Origin: Planctomycetales bacterium
Lineage (GTDB): Bacteria > Planctomycetota > Planctomycetia > Planctomycetales > Planctomycetaceae
NCBI GenBank assembly: GCA_026400835.1
Contig: JAPLOA010000034.1
Span: forward strand, 1 to 64,000
Direction of reading: 5' to 3'
DNA: 64,000 bases
The notes beneath the pieces are model-generated. The model was not told the origin of the DNA. It made no database searches and saw nothing but the letters and a program-made list of their open reading frames with translations. Below are positions 16,737 through 26,011 of this stretch, in pieces. Each line of letters begins with the position of its first letter. Position 1 is the stretch's first letter. The translations under genes and the position numbers were made by a program.

Positions 16737-17303
16737 GTGGCCAACATTCTTGTGCTTTATCATTCCAACAGCGGGAATACTCGCCGCATGGCCGAGCTTG
16801 TGGCGGAAGGCGCAAGGCAACTTGTCAGCACCGAGGTCAGGCTGCGGGATATCTCAGAGGCCAGTCATACCGACCTGGAATGGTGCGATGGCATTGCGTT
16901 GGGTTCGCCGACCAACTATGGCACTGTGAGCTGGCAGATGAAGCATTGGTGGGATCAGCAGCCGATTGAGAACTGGGGAAAGCGAGACGGTAAAATCGGC
17001 TGCGTATTCAGTTCGGCGGGAGCGTGGGGCGGCGGTCAGGAATGGACCTGCATGACTCTGCTGGCCATTCTGATGAACTATGGGTTTCTCGTCTTCGGTC
17101 TCACCGATTATACCGGTGTCAAATTCTCTGCCCACTATGGGGCAATCATGGCTGGTCCGCCGGTGGCTGATCGGGAGCAGGAAGCCTGTCGACGTCTGGG
17201 GCTCCGACTTGCCGAATGGGCCGCAACGATGATTGAAGGCCGCAAGGACGCGCATCCGCTGAACCAGTCCTATGAACGCTTCTCAGACCTTGGCAAGTCG
17301 TGA
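16737..17303 (+). CDS. WrbA/flavodoxin-like NAD(P)H:quinone oxidoreductase
   Basis: A 188-residue flavodoxin-fold protein. The FMN phosphate loop is YHSNSGNTRRMAE near the N-terminus. GSPTNYGTVSWQMKHWWDQ and FSSAGAWGGGQEWTCMTLLA match the WrbA pattern of flavin-contacting loops. Such enzymes carry out two-electron reduction of quinones. The GTG at 16737 (VANILVLYHSNSG) is preferred over the GTG at 16701 because homologues begin right at this strand and a GAGG lies just upstream. The tip of the second loop has Trp-Thr-Cys instead of the usual Glu-Thr-Thr, so the substrate may differ. It is a single gene flanked by repeats. Confidence 0.85.
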   Translation: MANILVLYHSNSGNTRRMAELVAEGARQLVSTEVRLRDISEASHTDLEWCDGIALGSPTNYGTVSWQMKHWWDQQPIENWGKRDGKIGCVFSSAGAWGGGQEWTCMTLLAILMNYGFLVFGLTDYTGVKFSAHYGAIMAGPPVADREQEACRRLGLRLAEWAATMIEGRKDAHPLNQSYERFSDLGKS

Positions 17304-17310
17304 GTCACTA

Positions 17311-17635
17311 AGGACCAGTCCCGAAATACGTTCCCGAAATCACAACCCGACGTGTCAGTTTTGAAGTTGCGCATTTTTGGTCATCCCAACCCGAAACGTA
17401 AGTGAGGGATTGTGCTTTTGCGTTTTACGCAGGGTTGCCGGGAATCCCTCGCTGACGCTTAGGGTTATGATAAATCCCAGTGTTTCTGCGCGAGCGAACA
17501 ACCTCAACGCCGAAACTCGCAACTTCAAAACGCGTCAGCGAGAGATCGGTGCCTGGCAGAGAAATCCCCCACTGACGTTTCGGGTTGTGATTTCTTGCCG
17601 CAGTAAAAACGGCATGTTATTTCGGGACTGCTTCT
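17311..17635. repeat. Dispersed inverted repeat, locus C (double)
   Basis: Directly after the WrbA-like gene. It contains CAGTCCCGAAATACGTTCCC, TTTTGAAGTTGCGCATTT, the left arm CATCCCAACCCGAAACGT, a right arm with AATCCCTCGCTGACGCTT, a second AAACGCGTCAGCGAGAG arm, and a closing CCCCCACTGACGTTTCGGG. The order is the same as at locus B. Confidence 0.8.
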
Positions 17636-17678
17636 TCGTGGCCGAGTGATTTGGCGGCCGAAGCGACTGATCAGCGTA

Positions 17679-17834
17679 TTAATGTCCGGGAGTTGGTCCC
17701 GGCCCCATCACCATCCAACTGACGTTGAATTTGTCGGTCAGCATTCCAAAGCAAGGTGACCAGAATGAGCTGACCAACGGCATCATGATGCTGCCTTCGT
17801 TCGCCAGTGCATTGAATGCCGGTTGCGCTTCTGC
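17679..17834 (-). pseudogene. PhnB-like (VOC superfamily) gene fragment
   Basis: Read on the minus strand, the DNA gives AEAQPAFNALANEGSIMMP, then VSSFWSPCFGMLTDKFNVSW and a stop at 17679. This is the C-terminal quarter of PhnB/3-demethylubiquinone-methyltransferase-like VOC proteins. An in-frame TAA lies at 17835-17837, immediately upstream of the conserved part, and no N-terminal half is visible further up, so it is a decayed fragment. From 17838 to 18080 I see no gene. Confidence 0.6.
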
Positions 17835-18080
17835 TTAGCTGGCTACGGATCGTGCCAGCCGAAAACCGTCGAATTTTGATTGGTGGTCACATCCATCAGA
17901 CGCCATCATGGTGATCAAGCCGCACACTTCCCGCAACGTCAGAGGGATCTGAACCAGACGATCGATGGCAGGATGGCAACATGCGTATGCTGAGTGCTCG
18001 CGGTGGAATTCTTTGGCATAGTGGAAAGACGCGCCACGAAAATGCCCTGGGCGTTGGCTCTTCCATCTCAGTGAGTCTGT

Positions 18081-18785
18081 TTATTTTTCTGACTTCTGTT
18101 CTTCCGCTTCGCTGGCGTAGCGAATGGCTCCCGGTTCTTTCGGGGCAGGCGCGTCGAATGCAACGGTCGTCGGCAGGCGATTGGTTCTCATCCCATGCGG
18201 AATTCGGGCCGCCGTATCCACATCCTTTTCCAAAGATCCGCTTTGGTGAACATTAACTCCGAACGCATACCAGTTATTGTCATCAGACCTGGCCATGGAT
18301 AGTCCACCATCGCCCAGCACTTCTTTCGTCTTTGCGTCGTAGAGCACCATGCCCAGTTTCGCATAGGCAAACTGGGACTTGCGTTGCGTGAGCCGAACTT
18401 CGGGAAGAGTCAGCATTCCAGGCAACGTAATCTCGGGAATACCAACGAAGGAATCATTCGTATCGGTGCCCACACCGCCGCTGCGGACTTCCATGACAAC
18501 ATCCGCTCCATCAGCGGCCGCTGAGATGTTTCCACCAGCTTTCATTACTCGATGACGGATCGAACCAATGATGTACGGCTTGTCCACGCACTCCAGATAC
18601 TTCTCTTCTATAAAGACGTTCTGTCCGTAGAGCGGTGTGAAGTCGACCTTATCCAGCGACTGATCCACAGAGTTCGACAGCAACATCTGCTCCTTCGCAG
18701 TTCGCGCTGTGTTCGACGTGGATGTTGCTGTGCAGCCGGTTGTGATGAACACAAAGATCGTACAAATCAAGAATGAATGGCGCAT
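18081..18785 (-). CDS. Lipoprotein of DUF6655-like type
   Basis: A 234-residue protein from ATG 18785. The signal peptide MRHSFLICTIFVFITTGC ends in a lipobox (ITTGC), so it should be lipid-anchored. The mature part has a conserved-looking core (NSVDQSLDKVDFTPLYGQNVF, then GADVVMEVRSGG, RKSQFAYAKLGMVLYDAKT) typical of planctomycete lipoproteins annotated as DUF6655. The function is unknown. A longer frame upstream to 18848 lacks signal-peptide character and is not used. The tail is charged and rich in Glu and Lys. Confidence 0.7.
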   Translation of the reverse strand: MRHSFLICTIFVFITTGCTATSTSNTARTAKEQMLLSNSVDQSLDKVDFTPLYGQNVFIEEKYLECVDKPYIIGSIRHRVMKAGGNISAAADGADVVMEVRSGGVGTDTNDSFVGIPEITLPGMLTLPEVRLTQRKSQFAYAKLGMVLYDAKTKEVLGDGGLSMARSDDNNWYAFGVNVHQSGSLEKDVDTAARIPHGMRTNRLPTTVAFDAPAPKEPGAIRYASEAEEQKSEK

Positions 18786-19130
18786 GACGTCGTCCTGAGA
18801 AGTCTTCCGAAACGATCGACTGAGTCTATGGACTCGCAGGAAAATCACTCAATCCGGAAACACGTCGGAAATGACAAGATCCTGACGTGATGCGTCAACA
18901 CTCAACGCCCGAAGCCCAAATAACACCCGCGCATCGGCAGAATCCGCATCTCGGGTGGCATGTTGTCGTAATCGCGTGGACGTCGGTACTCCGCTGCTGT
19001 CCGATGCCCCTCCTCTCAAGCAGGTTTCGCCACGATGGTGGCCAGAATCTTTGTTGGGCTCTGAACTGTTCTTGATCACAGCTCGGCGAGGACAGGCCCG
19101 AACCTGCTTTGATCTTAGCGGTCTCAAAGG

Positions 19131-19292
19131 AACAGTCCCGAAATAAGGCCCGTTTATCACGACCTCGAAGCGTAAGTTTTGAAGTTGCGCGTTTGCGACT
19201 ATCCCAACCCGAAACGTCAGAGAGGGATGATCCGGGAAGAACTGCCCATATGCGAAATCGCAATCCCTCACTGACGTTTCGGGCTATAACAA
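19131..19292. repeat. Dispersed inverted repeat, locus D
   Basis: In the gene-free stretch 18786-19357. It shows CAGTCCCGAAATAAGGCCCG, TTTTGAAGTTGCGCGTTTG, the left arm ATCCCAACCCGAAACGTCAG and the right arm AATCCCTCACTGACGTTTCG. The remainder of the gap holds no recognised gene. Confidence 0.8.
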
Positions 19293-19357
19293 TCAGGCTT
19301 ATATCGGGAAGGTTCCGAAGCGGCCATTCGTGGCGGGCGGTACCCGGAGTTTACTCC

Positions 19358-22300
19358 CTACTCTGATGGAGAGTGACTACCGCCGAATGCGAGCCCAGAG
19401 TTTCGAAAGTGAGCGGCCAATTCGTCCAGCTCCAGCCTCAACACACCGCGATGTCCCTGACGCAGGAGATACAGGTCGCCATCCTGCGAGAATTGCATGC
19501 TCTGAATCGGTGACTTACTGGCAGTCATCTCGAACAGTAATTCCAGCTGATCCGGATGTCGCTTCCAGAATTTTAATGCTCCGTCAGCATCGGCCGATGC
19601 GAGGAACTGCCCGTCGTCCATGATCGCGAGGGCAACAATCTCACGTGGATGAGCATCCGTGACGAAAGTCGGAGCCCCGGTCTTCTTCATCAGATCGTAA
19701 AGCTTGATCTGACCTCGTAACGTTCCCACAGCAGCGAGATCAACGCTGTCAGCAAGGGCCGTCGCCAGAACTCCGTCGCGAGAATCATAGCTGCCCTTTT
19801 CCGTATGGGCTCCCTCGATTAAATCCTGGCTGCCGTCCGGATTGACGATGGCGACAAGTCCGGAATCAGTGCCCACGAAGTGACCAGGCTGAGCCCTCGA
19901 AAGCCCCCGGATATCTTCCTCATCATTGTCCGCGTCACGCCATGGGGCGCCATTGACGGCTGATAAATCCGAACTCCATTGATGCAGTGTCCAGCTCTCG
20001 ACAACGGCCGCTAATCCTCCGTCGTCGCGAGATGACAGTGGCCCCAGCCGCAAGGGAAAAACGGGAGCGGTTTTCCCTCGCTTGAGTCGCTTCCACGGGA
20101 TCAGATACAAGTCCCCGAGAAAGATCGACAACTCATCGGCAGATCCACGGTCACCAGACTTCATTGCAAAGTTCATTGCTGATTGCTCGAGAGTCGCTTC
20201 CACTCGCCACTTTCCCGTAACATATTTCCCCTCAATTTCGTTGAGCATAATCAAGTGCCATCCGGACGAGACCAGATGCCGATCGGTGAGTTCATATTGC
20301 AGTGTGGTCTCACCCATGATGAGCCGGAGAATCAGACGTTCGTTCGCCTGAGACAGACCGCGGGGAATTTTCAATGCAATGGCCGCGCGAGATCCTGCGA
20401 CGTCGGAACCGACTGCGACCTCTCCACCGTCCCACCGAACGGATTTGGACGACTCAAGGGTGGCTGTTTGTCTGGTCACATCAATGCCGACGCCTGAAGG
20501 AAATTCAAATCCGGCCTCCGAAACGACAGCAATATTCCCCACCGCTGGGGTCGTGAAGGCGATCTTTTGATCATCGTCCATAAACGTGACGGCGTCGCCT
20601 TCCGATAGAATGTTTCGATTCTCCCCTGAGTGCAGCAACAGACATGTCCAGCGGTCCGTTTCTGTACTAGTGCGAGTGTTGAGCTTTCGTAATTGGGCTC
20701 GATAACCCTCTGGAATTGTCTGCAGTCCCTGCACGGACGCTGTTTCCACGACGGCGAGATGTTGCTCATCATCACTTAAGGCAAAGCTGGCGATTCTTTG
20801 TGCGCTGGGAACAACAGCTGCCAACGGTGAAGGAACACCCGCGAGACTTGTCGCCGATTCATTCACATGCAAAATCGATTGAGCACAACGAAGCTGATAA
20901 GCAAGCATACTCACAGTTGAGTAGACATAAACGCGATCGCGTTCATTTCCGACACAGACCAATGGGGGTTCGTAACCGGAATATGAGATTTCGACTGCTT
21001 TCTTTCCCGAAACAGCGTCCCACATCCTGATATTTTGTGGCTCCACGGCGGCTATCACAAGTGTTGAATCGGCGGCGAAAGCGAGATCCCGCGGGCGGTT
21101 CGGAGCTAAGGGCGAATGTTGCAGAACAAGCGTCTTACCGCCAGTGCCTGAGTCCATCAGCACGGGCGGATCTGTCCCCACGATCGCCAATGAAAGTCTG
21201 CGATCTGTCCCCAGAAGGTCGAGAGATCCGCCCGCCTCCACGAGTTGAATCGGCTCCATCGAATCCGTGGTTGTTGCTCGGAAGATATGTCCTTCGTGAC
21301 TGGTAAGAATTCTGCCATCCGGAAGCATGCCGAAATTGACGTTTCCATCGTAGTGAATCACACGATCAGTTTGATCATCCACATTGAACACTCTTAAAGC
21401 CGGAGGCATCCGATACTCGACAATGAGTTGATGTCCATCCGGACTGTAGCGAATGCGATTGACATTCTTCTCCGGAAAGCGATGGTCGAAAAACATACGA
21501 GGCGGGTCGCAATCAATCTGCCAGATCGTGATATTGCCGTTGCGAGTACCGACCGCGATCTGTTTGTCATCGGGAGAGAAATCCAGCGCCCACATTCCTT
21601 CACTGTTAATCGAGCCGGACCAAAGACCATGATCGGTCAGTTCTGACTGAATTCCGTCCAGCGTCGTATCAACCGAGCATTCACGAAACAGTTCAAAATT
21701 AACATACGGACGATTGCTGTCATTAAGCGTTGTGTGGATCCGATAGATGCGAACCCGACTTGGATTGCCGGCATAGTCTCCGGCTGCCAGAAGTTTTCCG
21801 TCGTGACTAACAGCAATTGCGTGCGTGTTGGGCACGCCATCAATTCGCCCGATTTCACGCATATCCGGAGTCACAAGCGTATCCGCGATCAGTGAACGTA
21901 ATCCGACCGGATCTTTACCATCAGCATCTGAGGCCGCCGCTTTCTCCAACAGATCCAAAGCCTCCCACGTCCAGCCGGCTTTGGGTTCCGGCTGCATCCG
22001 CATCTCACGGACTTTCATGATGGAAACAAAGTACTCCTGCGTTGCCGCTCGGGCTGCATTTGCGGCCGCCAACTTTTCAGCCTGTTTGCGATTCTGCACT
22101 TCAGCCTGACGGGCAGACTCAGCCTTTCCCCTGGCATCAAGGTCATGCTGCCGCTGCAGCTCTGCGTATTGGAGCCTTTTCTGCTGCAGCAGGATCAGTG
22201 GAATCGCCGCCGCTATCACCGTCAGCAGCATGACCCCCATAAGAATAGACGCGGCCGATGCCGGCCTGCGAAGACACCATCGCCATGCTCGTCCAACAGC

Positions 22301-23506
22301 ACTGATCGGACGCGACTGAATCGGCTCCCGATTGAGATAACGATTGAGTTCCGCAGCCAGCTCACCCGCTGTCTGAAATCTTCGAGATGGTTCCTTATCG
22401 AGACACTTCAAGCAAAGCGTTTCAATCTCAACATCGACTTCCTGATTCAATCTGCGCGGTGAGACAGGCTCGTCTTCGTTAAGTTGCCGCAGTACTTCAA
22501 TCGTGGTGCTCGCCTGAAACGGAGGACGGCCCGTCACGCAGCGATACAGTGTCGCACCCAGCGAATACACATCGATCGTGGGTTCGACCACGGCGCGAAG
22601 TCCCCGAGCCTGCTCCGGGGCCATGTAAGCCGCAGTGCCCATAACTTGCCCTGTGCCGGTCAGATCCTGATTCGCGTCAATCAGCTTAGCAAGTCCGAAA
22701 TCCATGAGCCGCGGTTTGCCTTCAGGTCCGATCAGCACATTGTGCGGCTTGACGTCGCGATGAATGACGCCATTTTGATGAGCATACTCCAGAGCTTCCG
22801 CGAGATCCCGACAAATGGTCGCCGCCTCGCGACAGGAAAGAATCTGCTCGCGAGCTTTCATTTCCAGATTCGGGCCATCGACAAATCCCATCGAGAAATA
22901 GTGCAGTCCGTTGCATTCTCCCACGTCGTAGACAGGCACGATTCCGTGATGATTGAGTCTTGCGGCCGCAGCCGCCTCGCCCTGAAAGCGTCTGACTTGT
23001 TCTGATCCGGCCAAATGAGGAGCGTGAAGTGTTTTCAACGCGACAAGACGTCCGGCTCGAATCTGCCGAGCCTTATAAACAATCCCCATACCGCCTCGCC
23101 CGAGTTCCGACAGAATTTCGTAACCGTCGATCTCCGGCTTTCCGATTCTGGCGTCGAGCCTTACCGTAACGCGGTCATGTTCTTTGGCTGCAGCGATATC
23201 GTGATCACCGACTATCGGAGTTTGTACGCCAGCCGTCATCCAGGTAACTTCTTCTGACATCTGCCGCAGTTCGCTCGGGTCGACGTTTAGCAATGCCGCA
23301 TACTCATCAAGACTCGGCACCGCCCCATCACGTGCCCGACGATACTCGGCATCAACCGCCAGCAAATGAGGCAGTGCCATCCGTCGCAAATCATTTTCAA
23401 CCTGCGATGCATAGAATGAACCAATATCCGGATCAGCCCCCGACCTCCACGCCTGTTCGAACGTATCACAAACCGCATCAAGTCTTGCAGCAACTTCAGG
23501 ATTCAT
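19358..23506 (-). CDS. Membrane Ser/Thr protein kinase with WD40-like sensor
   Basis: A 1382-residue protein. Residues 1-100 are a helical N-terminal domain common on planctomycete kinases. The Hanks-type kinase spans about 128-395: glycine loop GRGGMG (136-141), Lys158, HRD at 249-251 (HRDVKPHN) and DFG at 269-271. All catalytic residues are present. A single transmembrane helix lies at about 417-440, followed by a coiled coil rich in Ala, Glu and Gln (445-490). The remaining 900 residues contain WD40/beta-propeller-like repeats (LLAAGDYAGNPSRVRIY, KQIAVGTRNGNITIWQ, FLASADADGALKFWKR), presumably outside the cytoplasm. It probably senses a ligand through the propeller. No partner gene is adjacent. 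Confidence 0.9.
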   Translation of the reverse strand: MNPEVAARLDAVCDTFEQAWRSGADPDIGSFYASQVENDLRRMALPHLLAVDAEYRRARDGAVPSLDEYAALLNVDPSELRQMSEEVTWMTAGVQTPIVGDHDIAAAKEHDRVTVRLDARIGKPEIDGYEILSELGRGGMGIVYKARQIRAGRLVALKTLHAPHLAGSEQVRRFQGEAAAAARLNHHGIVPVYDVGECNGLHYFSMGFVDGPNLEMKAREQILSCREAATICRDLAEALEYAHQNGVIHRDVKPHNVLIGPEGKPRLMDFGLAKLIDANQDLTGTGQVMGTAAYMAPEQARGLRAVVEPTIDVYSLGATLYRCVTGRPPFQASTTIEVLRQLNEDEPVSPRRLNQEVDVEIETLCLKCLDKEPSRRFQTAGELAAELNRYLNREPIQSRPISAVGRAWRWCLRRPASAASILMGVMLLTVIAAAIPLILLQQKRLQYAELQRQHDLDARGKAESARQAEVQNRKQAEKLAAANAARAATQEYFVSIMKVREMRMQPEPKAGWTWEALDLLEKAAASDADGKDPVGLRSLIADTLVTPDMREIGRIDGVPNTHAIAVSHDGKLLAAGDYAGNPSRVRIYRIHTTLNDSNRPYVNFELFRECSVDTTLDGIQSELTDHGLWSGSINSEGMWALDFSPDDKQIAVGTRNGNITIWQIDCDPPRMFFDHRFPEKNVNRIRYSPDGHQLIVEYRMPPALRVFNVDDQTDRVIHYDGNVNFGMLPDGRILTSHEGHIFRATTTDSMEPIQLVEAGGSLDLLGTDRRLSLAIVGTDPPVLMDSGTGGKTLVLQHSPLAPNRPRDLAFAADSTLVIAAVEPQNIRMWDAVSGKKAVEISYSGYEPPLVCVGNERDRVYVYSTVSMLAYQLRCAQSILHVNESATSLAGVPSPLAAVVPSAQRIASFALSDDEQHLAVVETASVQGLQTIPEGYRAQLRKLNTRTSTETDRWTCLLLHSGENRNILSEGDAVTFMDDDQKIAFTTPAVGNIAVVSEAGFEFPSGVGIDVTRQTATLESSKSVRWDGGEVAVGSDVAGSRAAIALKIPRGLSQANERLILRLIMGETTLQYELTDRHLVSSGWHLIMLNEIEGKYVTGKWRVEATLEQSAMNFAMKSGDRGSADELSIFLGDLYLIPWKRLKRGKTAPVFPLRLGPLSSRDDGGLAAVVESWTLHQWSSDLSAVNGAPWRDADNDEEDIRGLSRAQPGHFVGTDSGLVAIVNPDGSQDLIEGAHTEKGSYDSRDGVLATALADSVDLAAVGTLRGQIKLYDLMKKTGAPTFVTDAHPREIVALAIMDDGQFLASADADGALKFWKRHPDQLELLFEMTASKSPIQSMQFSQDGDLYLLRQGHRGVLRLELDELAAHFRNSGLAFGGSHSPSE

Positions 23507-23889
23507 AACACCGGCTCACGGAGATTCATCGTCACGCATCTTCCTGCTTAGGGTAACAGGGGAGTTCTGGTTTCCCAACCCTGGCTCGACCGATCCAGGG
23601 CCTGTCGGGGTCGAATCACAGGGACAAGGCTGGAGGCGATGCGGCAGTGTGGAACCAGCCACGAACTTCGACACAACATCGCTGAAACCGTCCTCCGTTC
23701 TGCCCATGTCGTCAACAGAAAATGATCGCGGATCAAAGCATGAGCTTGATTAAACAGCAGTAATTATCGGCCAGATTATTGACGTGATCGTCCGCCCTGA
23801 AGGAAAACAACTCACCGCTTTCAAAGCAGGTTTATTGGAGACAAGTTGGATGCGACTATCAACTTCGCTGGACAGCGCCATGTCACCCT

Positions 23890-24140
23890 CGCTGCATCAG
23901 TTTTGAAGTTGCGTCTTTCAAGACTGGGGGAGATCAACGGTGCGAAAAAAAAGGGAATAATCATTACCCGACGCGTCAGCGAGAGATTTACGGAGACACG
24001 TGTAAAACAGCACAGCGCAATCCCTCACTGACGTTTCGGGTTGGGATGGAAGCAAGCCCGCAACTTCAAAATCCGTCAGCGAGGGATTGCTGTTGAAAAC
24101 GCGGCAACAATTATCCCTCACTGACGTTTCGAGTTGTGAA
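23890..24140. repeat. Dispersed inverted repeat, locus E (double)
   Basis: Within the gap 23507-24328. It contains CAGTTTTGAAGTTGCGTCTT, GACGCGTCAGCGAGAGATT, a right arm AATCCCTCACTGACGTTTCG, a second left arm AAATCCGTCAGCGAGGGATT and a last right arm ATCCCTCACTGACGTTTCG. The gap 23507-23889 has no gene I can support. Confidence 0.8.
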
Positions 24141-24328
24141 AACGCAGTCAAACTAAAGCCTGCCAGAGCAGACGGGCCACAACGTCGATTTGGATTTCGG
24201 ATGACAATTGCCGTCGAGACGCGGAGAGAATTGTGATCCGGCCGGTTTGTTTTTGGGGCATCACCTCGTAAAAAGGGAGACAATTCATTCTCGGTTTGTG
24301 TTCCGTTGATCTGTGCAGGGAGCAAGAA

Positions 24329-25945
24329 ATGACGAAGCCCGATGAGAACACAACACCTTCGAATCTTTCCGCCGCAGATGCCCACATCGTCAGTTCATTA
24401 TCACGGAAACAGGCGTTTCCCGTCTCGGTTGATTCCGTTGAGGTGCGGCAAACGCATATCTCAGAAGTTTTTCTCGGCGATAACGTCGTCTACAAAGTCA
24501 AGAAGCCGGTCAAACTTCCGTTCCTTGATTTCTCAACCGTGGAGCTGCGACATCACTTCTGCCAGGAAGAAGTTCGCATCAACAGTCCCTGGGCTCCGGG
24601 GATTTACCTGGGCGTTGTGCCGATCACGAATGATGCTGACGGTTATCGATTCGAGGGCGAGGGGCCGGTCGCAGACTGGGCGGTCAAGATGCGGCGTCTG
24701 CCGGAATCCGTGACGCTGCGGTCTCGTCTGAATCGAGGCGATCTCAGCAAACACGACTGCGAGAGGGTTGCTCGTCGTATTGCCGAGATTCATCGAACAT
24801 CAACTCCTGCGTTCGGCAATGACGCAACAAACGCGGTCGCGACGTTTCGCTCTCAGTTCAATGATAATTGGCAATTTGCGGAACAACTTCGAGGCGACAT
24901 TGTTGATCGTAAAGTGATGGAAAGAATTCGAAGCCTCTCCGATAAGTGGCTGGACCGTGCCGGCGATCTTTTGCAAACACGTGCGAAGCAGGGTTTGATT
25001 CGAGACGTGCATGGCGATCTGCGTCTTGAACACGTCTTCTATTTTCCTGAGACTTCGCCGCCGGGAGATATTGTGATTCTCGATGGGATTGAGTTCGACC
25101 CCGGACTTCGACTCATCGACGTGGTAGCGGACATCGCATTTATGACGATGGAGTTATCGTTCGTGGGGCGACGCGATCTGGCCGAGGCATTTGCAGACGC
25201 TTACTTCACGGCATCGGGTGACTCGACTGGACGAGACGTTCTGCCACTCTTTGCCGCCTATCGATCTGCCGTGCGAGCGAAAGTTGCGGCGATCCTGGCG
25301 ACTGAGCCGGAAGTCCCTGAGGTTGACCGCAGCCGAGGATTGGCACGGTCTCGATCTCATTGGTTGTGGTGTTTGTCAGAACTGGAAACGCCGGGAATGC
25401 GTCCTGCACTGGTCCTCGTGTCAGGACTTCCGGGAACAGGCAAGTCAACGCTGGCTCGTTCGCTGGCGGAGCAGGCCCATTTCGAAGTCATTCGGTCCGA
25501 TGTGATTCGTAAGGAAATCTTTACGGTCGGGACTTCAGAGCAGACTGGTTCGTTGTATACGTCTGACAGAACGCAGCGTATCTATGACGAATGCCTCGAG
25601 AGGGCTCGTCGATTGCTTCAAGCCGGTAAACGCGTGATTATTGACGCGACATTCCAGCATGATCAGGATCGTCAGACTTTTCTCCAGTTAGCGATCGATT
25701 GTGGATCTCGCGCGATATGGCTTGAATGTACGGCACCAGCGGAGATCACCAGGCAACGCATTGATGCACGCCATGGCGATGCGTCTGATGCAGACTGGTC
25801 GGTCTATCAATTGGTCAGTTCACGCTGGCAACCAGCATCGGAGCCGACGGAGCGTTTTCATCAACGAATCGAGACGGGGGCGTCCGGTGAATCGCCCTGT
25901 GACGCCGCGATGATCGTTCTGAGACAGTCAGGGATCGTTGATTGA
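24329..25945 (+). CDS. Aminoglycoside-phosphotransferase-like / AAA kinase fusion
   Basis: A 538-residue fusion from ATG 24329, with a GGGAG upstream. Residues 1-340 form an APH-like kinase (COG2187): VYKVKKPVKLPFLDFSTVEL with a likely ATP-binding Lys, RDVHGDLRLEHVF as the catalytic loop (HGDLRLEHV) and LDGIEFDPGLRLIDVVADIA as the metal-binding segment. Residues 360-538 form a P-loop kinase (COG0645): Walker A SGLPGTGKST, RSDVIRKE, and VIIDATFQHDQDRQTF. The two-domain order is a known conserved arrangement, but its substrate is not known to me. It is a single gene, 66 bases upstream of the acyltransferase-like gene on the same strand. Confidence 0.85.
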   Translation: MTKPDENTTPSNLSAADAHIVSSLSRKQAFPVSVDSVEVRQTHISEVFLGDNVVYKVKKPVKLPFLDFSTVELRHHFCQEEVRINSPWAPGIYLGVVPITNDADGYRFEGEGPVADWAVKMRRLPESVTLRSRLNRGDLSKHDCERVARRIAEIHRTSTPAFGNDATNAVATFRSQFNDNWQFAEQLRGDIVDRKVMERIRSLSDKWLDRAGDLLQTRAKQGLIRDVHGDLRLEHVFYFPETSPPGDIVILDGIEFDPGLRLIDVVADIAFMTMELSFVGRRDLAEAFADAYFTASGDSTGRDVLPLFAAYRSAVRAKVAAILATEPEVPEVDRSRGLARSRSHWLWCLSELETPGMRPALVLVSGLPGTGKSTLARSLAEQAHFEVIRSDVIRKEIFTVGTSEQTGSLYTSDRTQRIYDECLERARRLLQAGKRVIIDATFQHDQDRQTFLQLAIDCGSRAIWLECTAPAEITRQRIDARHGDASDADWSVYQLVSSRWQPASEPTERFHQRIETGASGESPCDAAMIVLRQSGIVD

Positions 25946-26011
25946 TCAATATCAAATGCGGATCCCTCAAGCCTTGCCGAGATTCATTGAAGCCTGTTAC
26001 GATCGGGACGT

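Noticed and set aside
13437-24140. Repeat clusters as a CRISPR array
   Set aside because: The units are inverted pairs with irregular spacing and degenerate arms, not regularly spaced direct repeats with unique spacers, and no cas gene is present.
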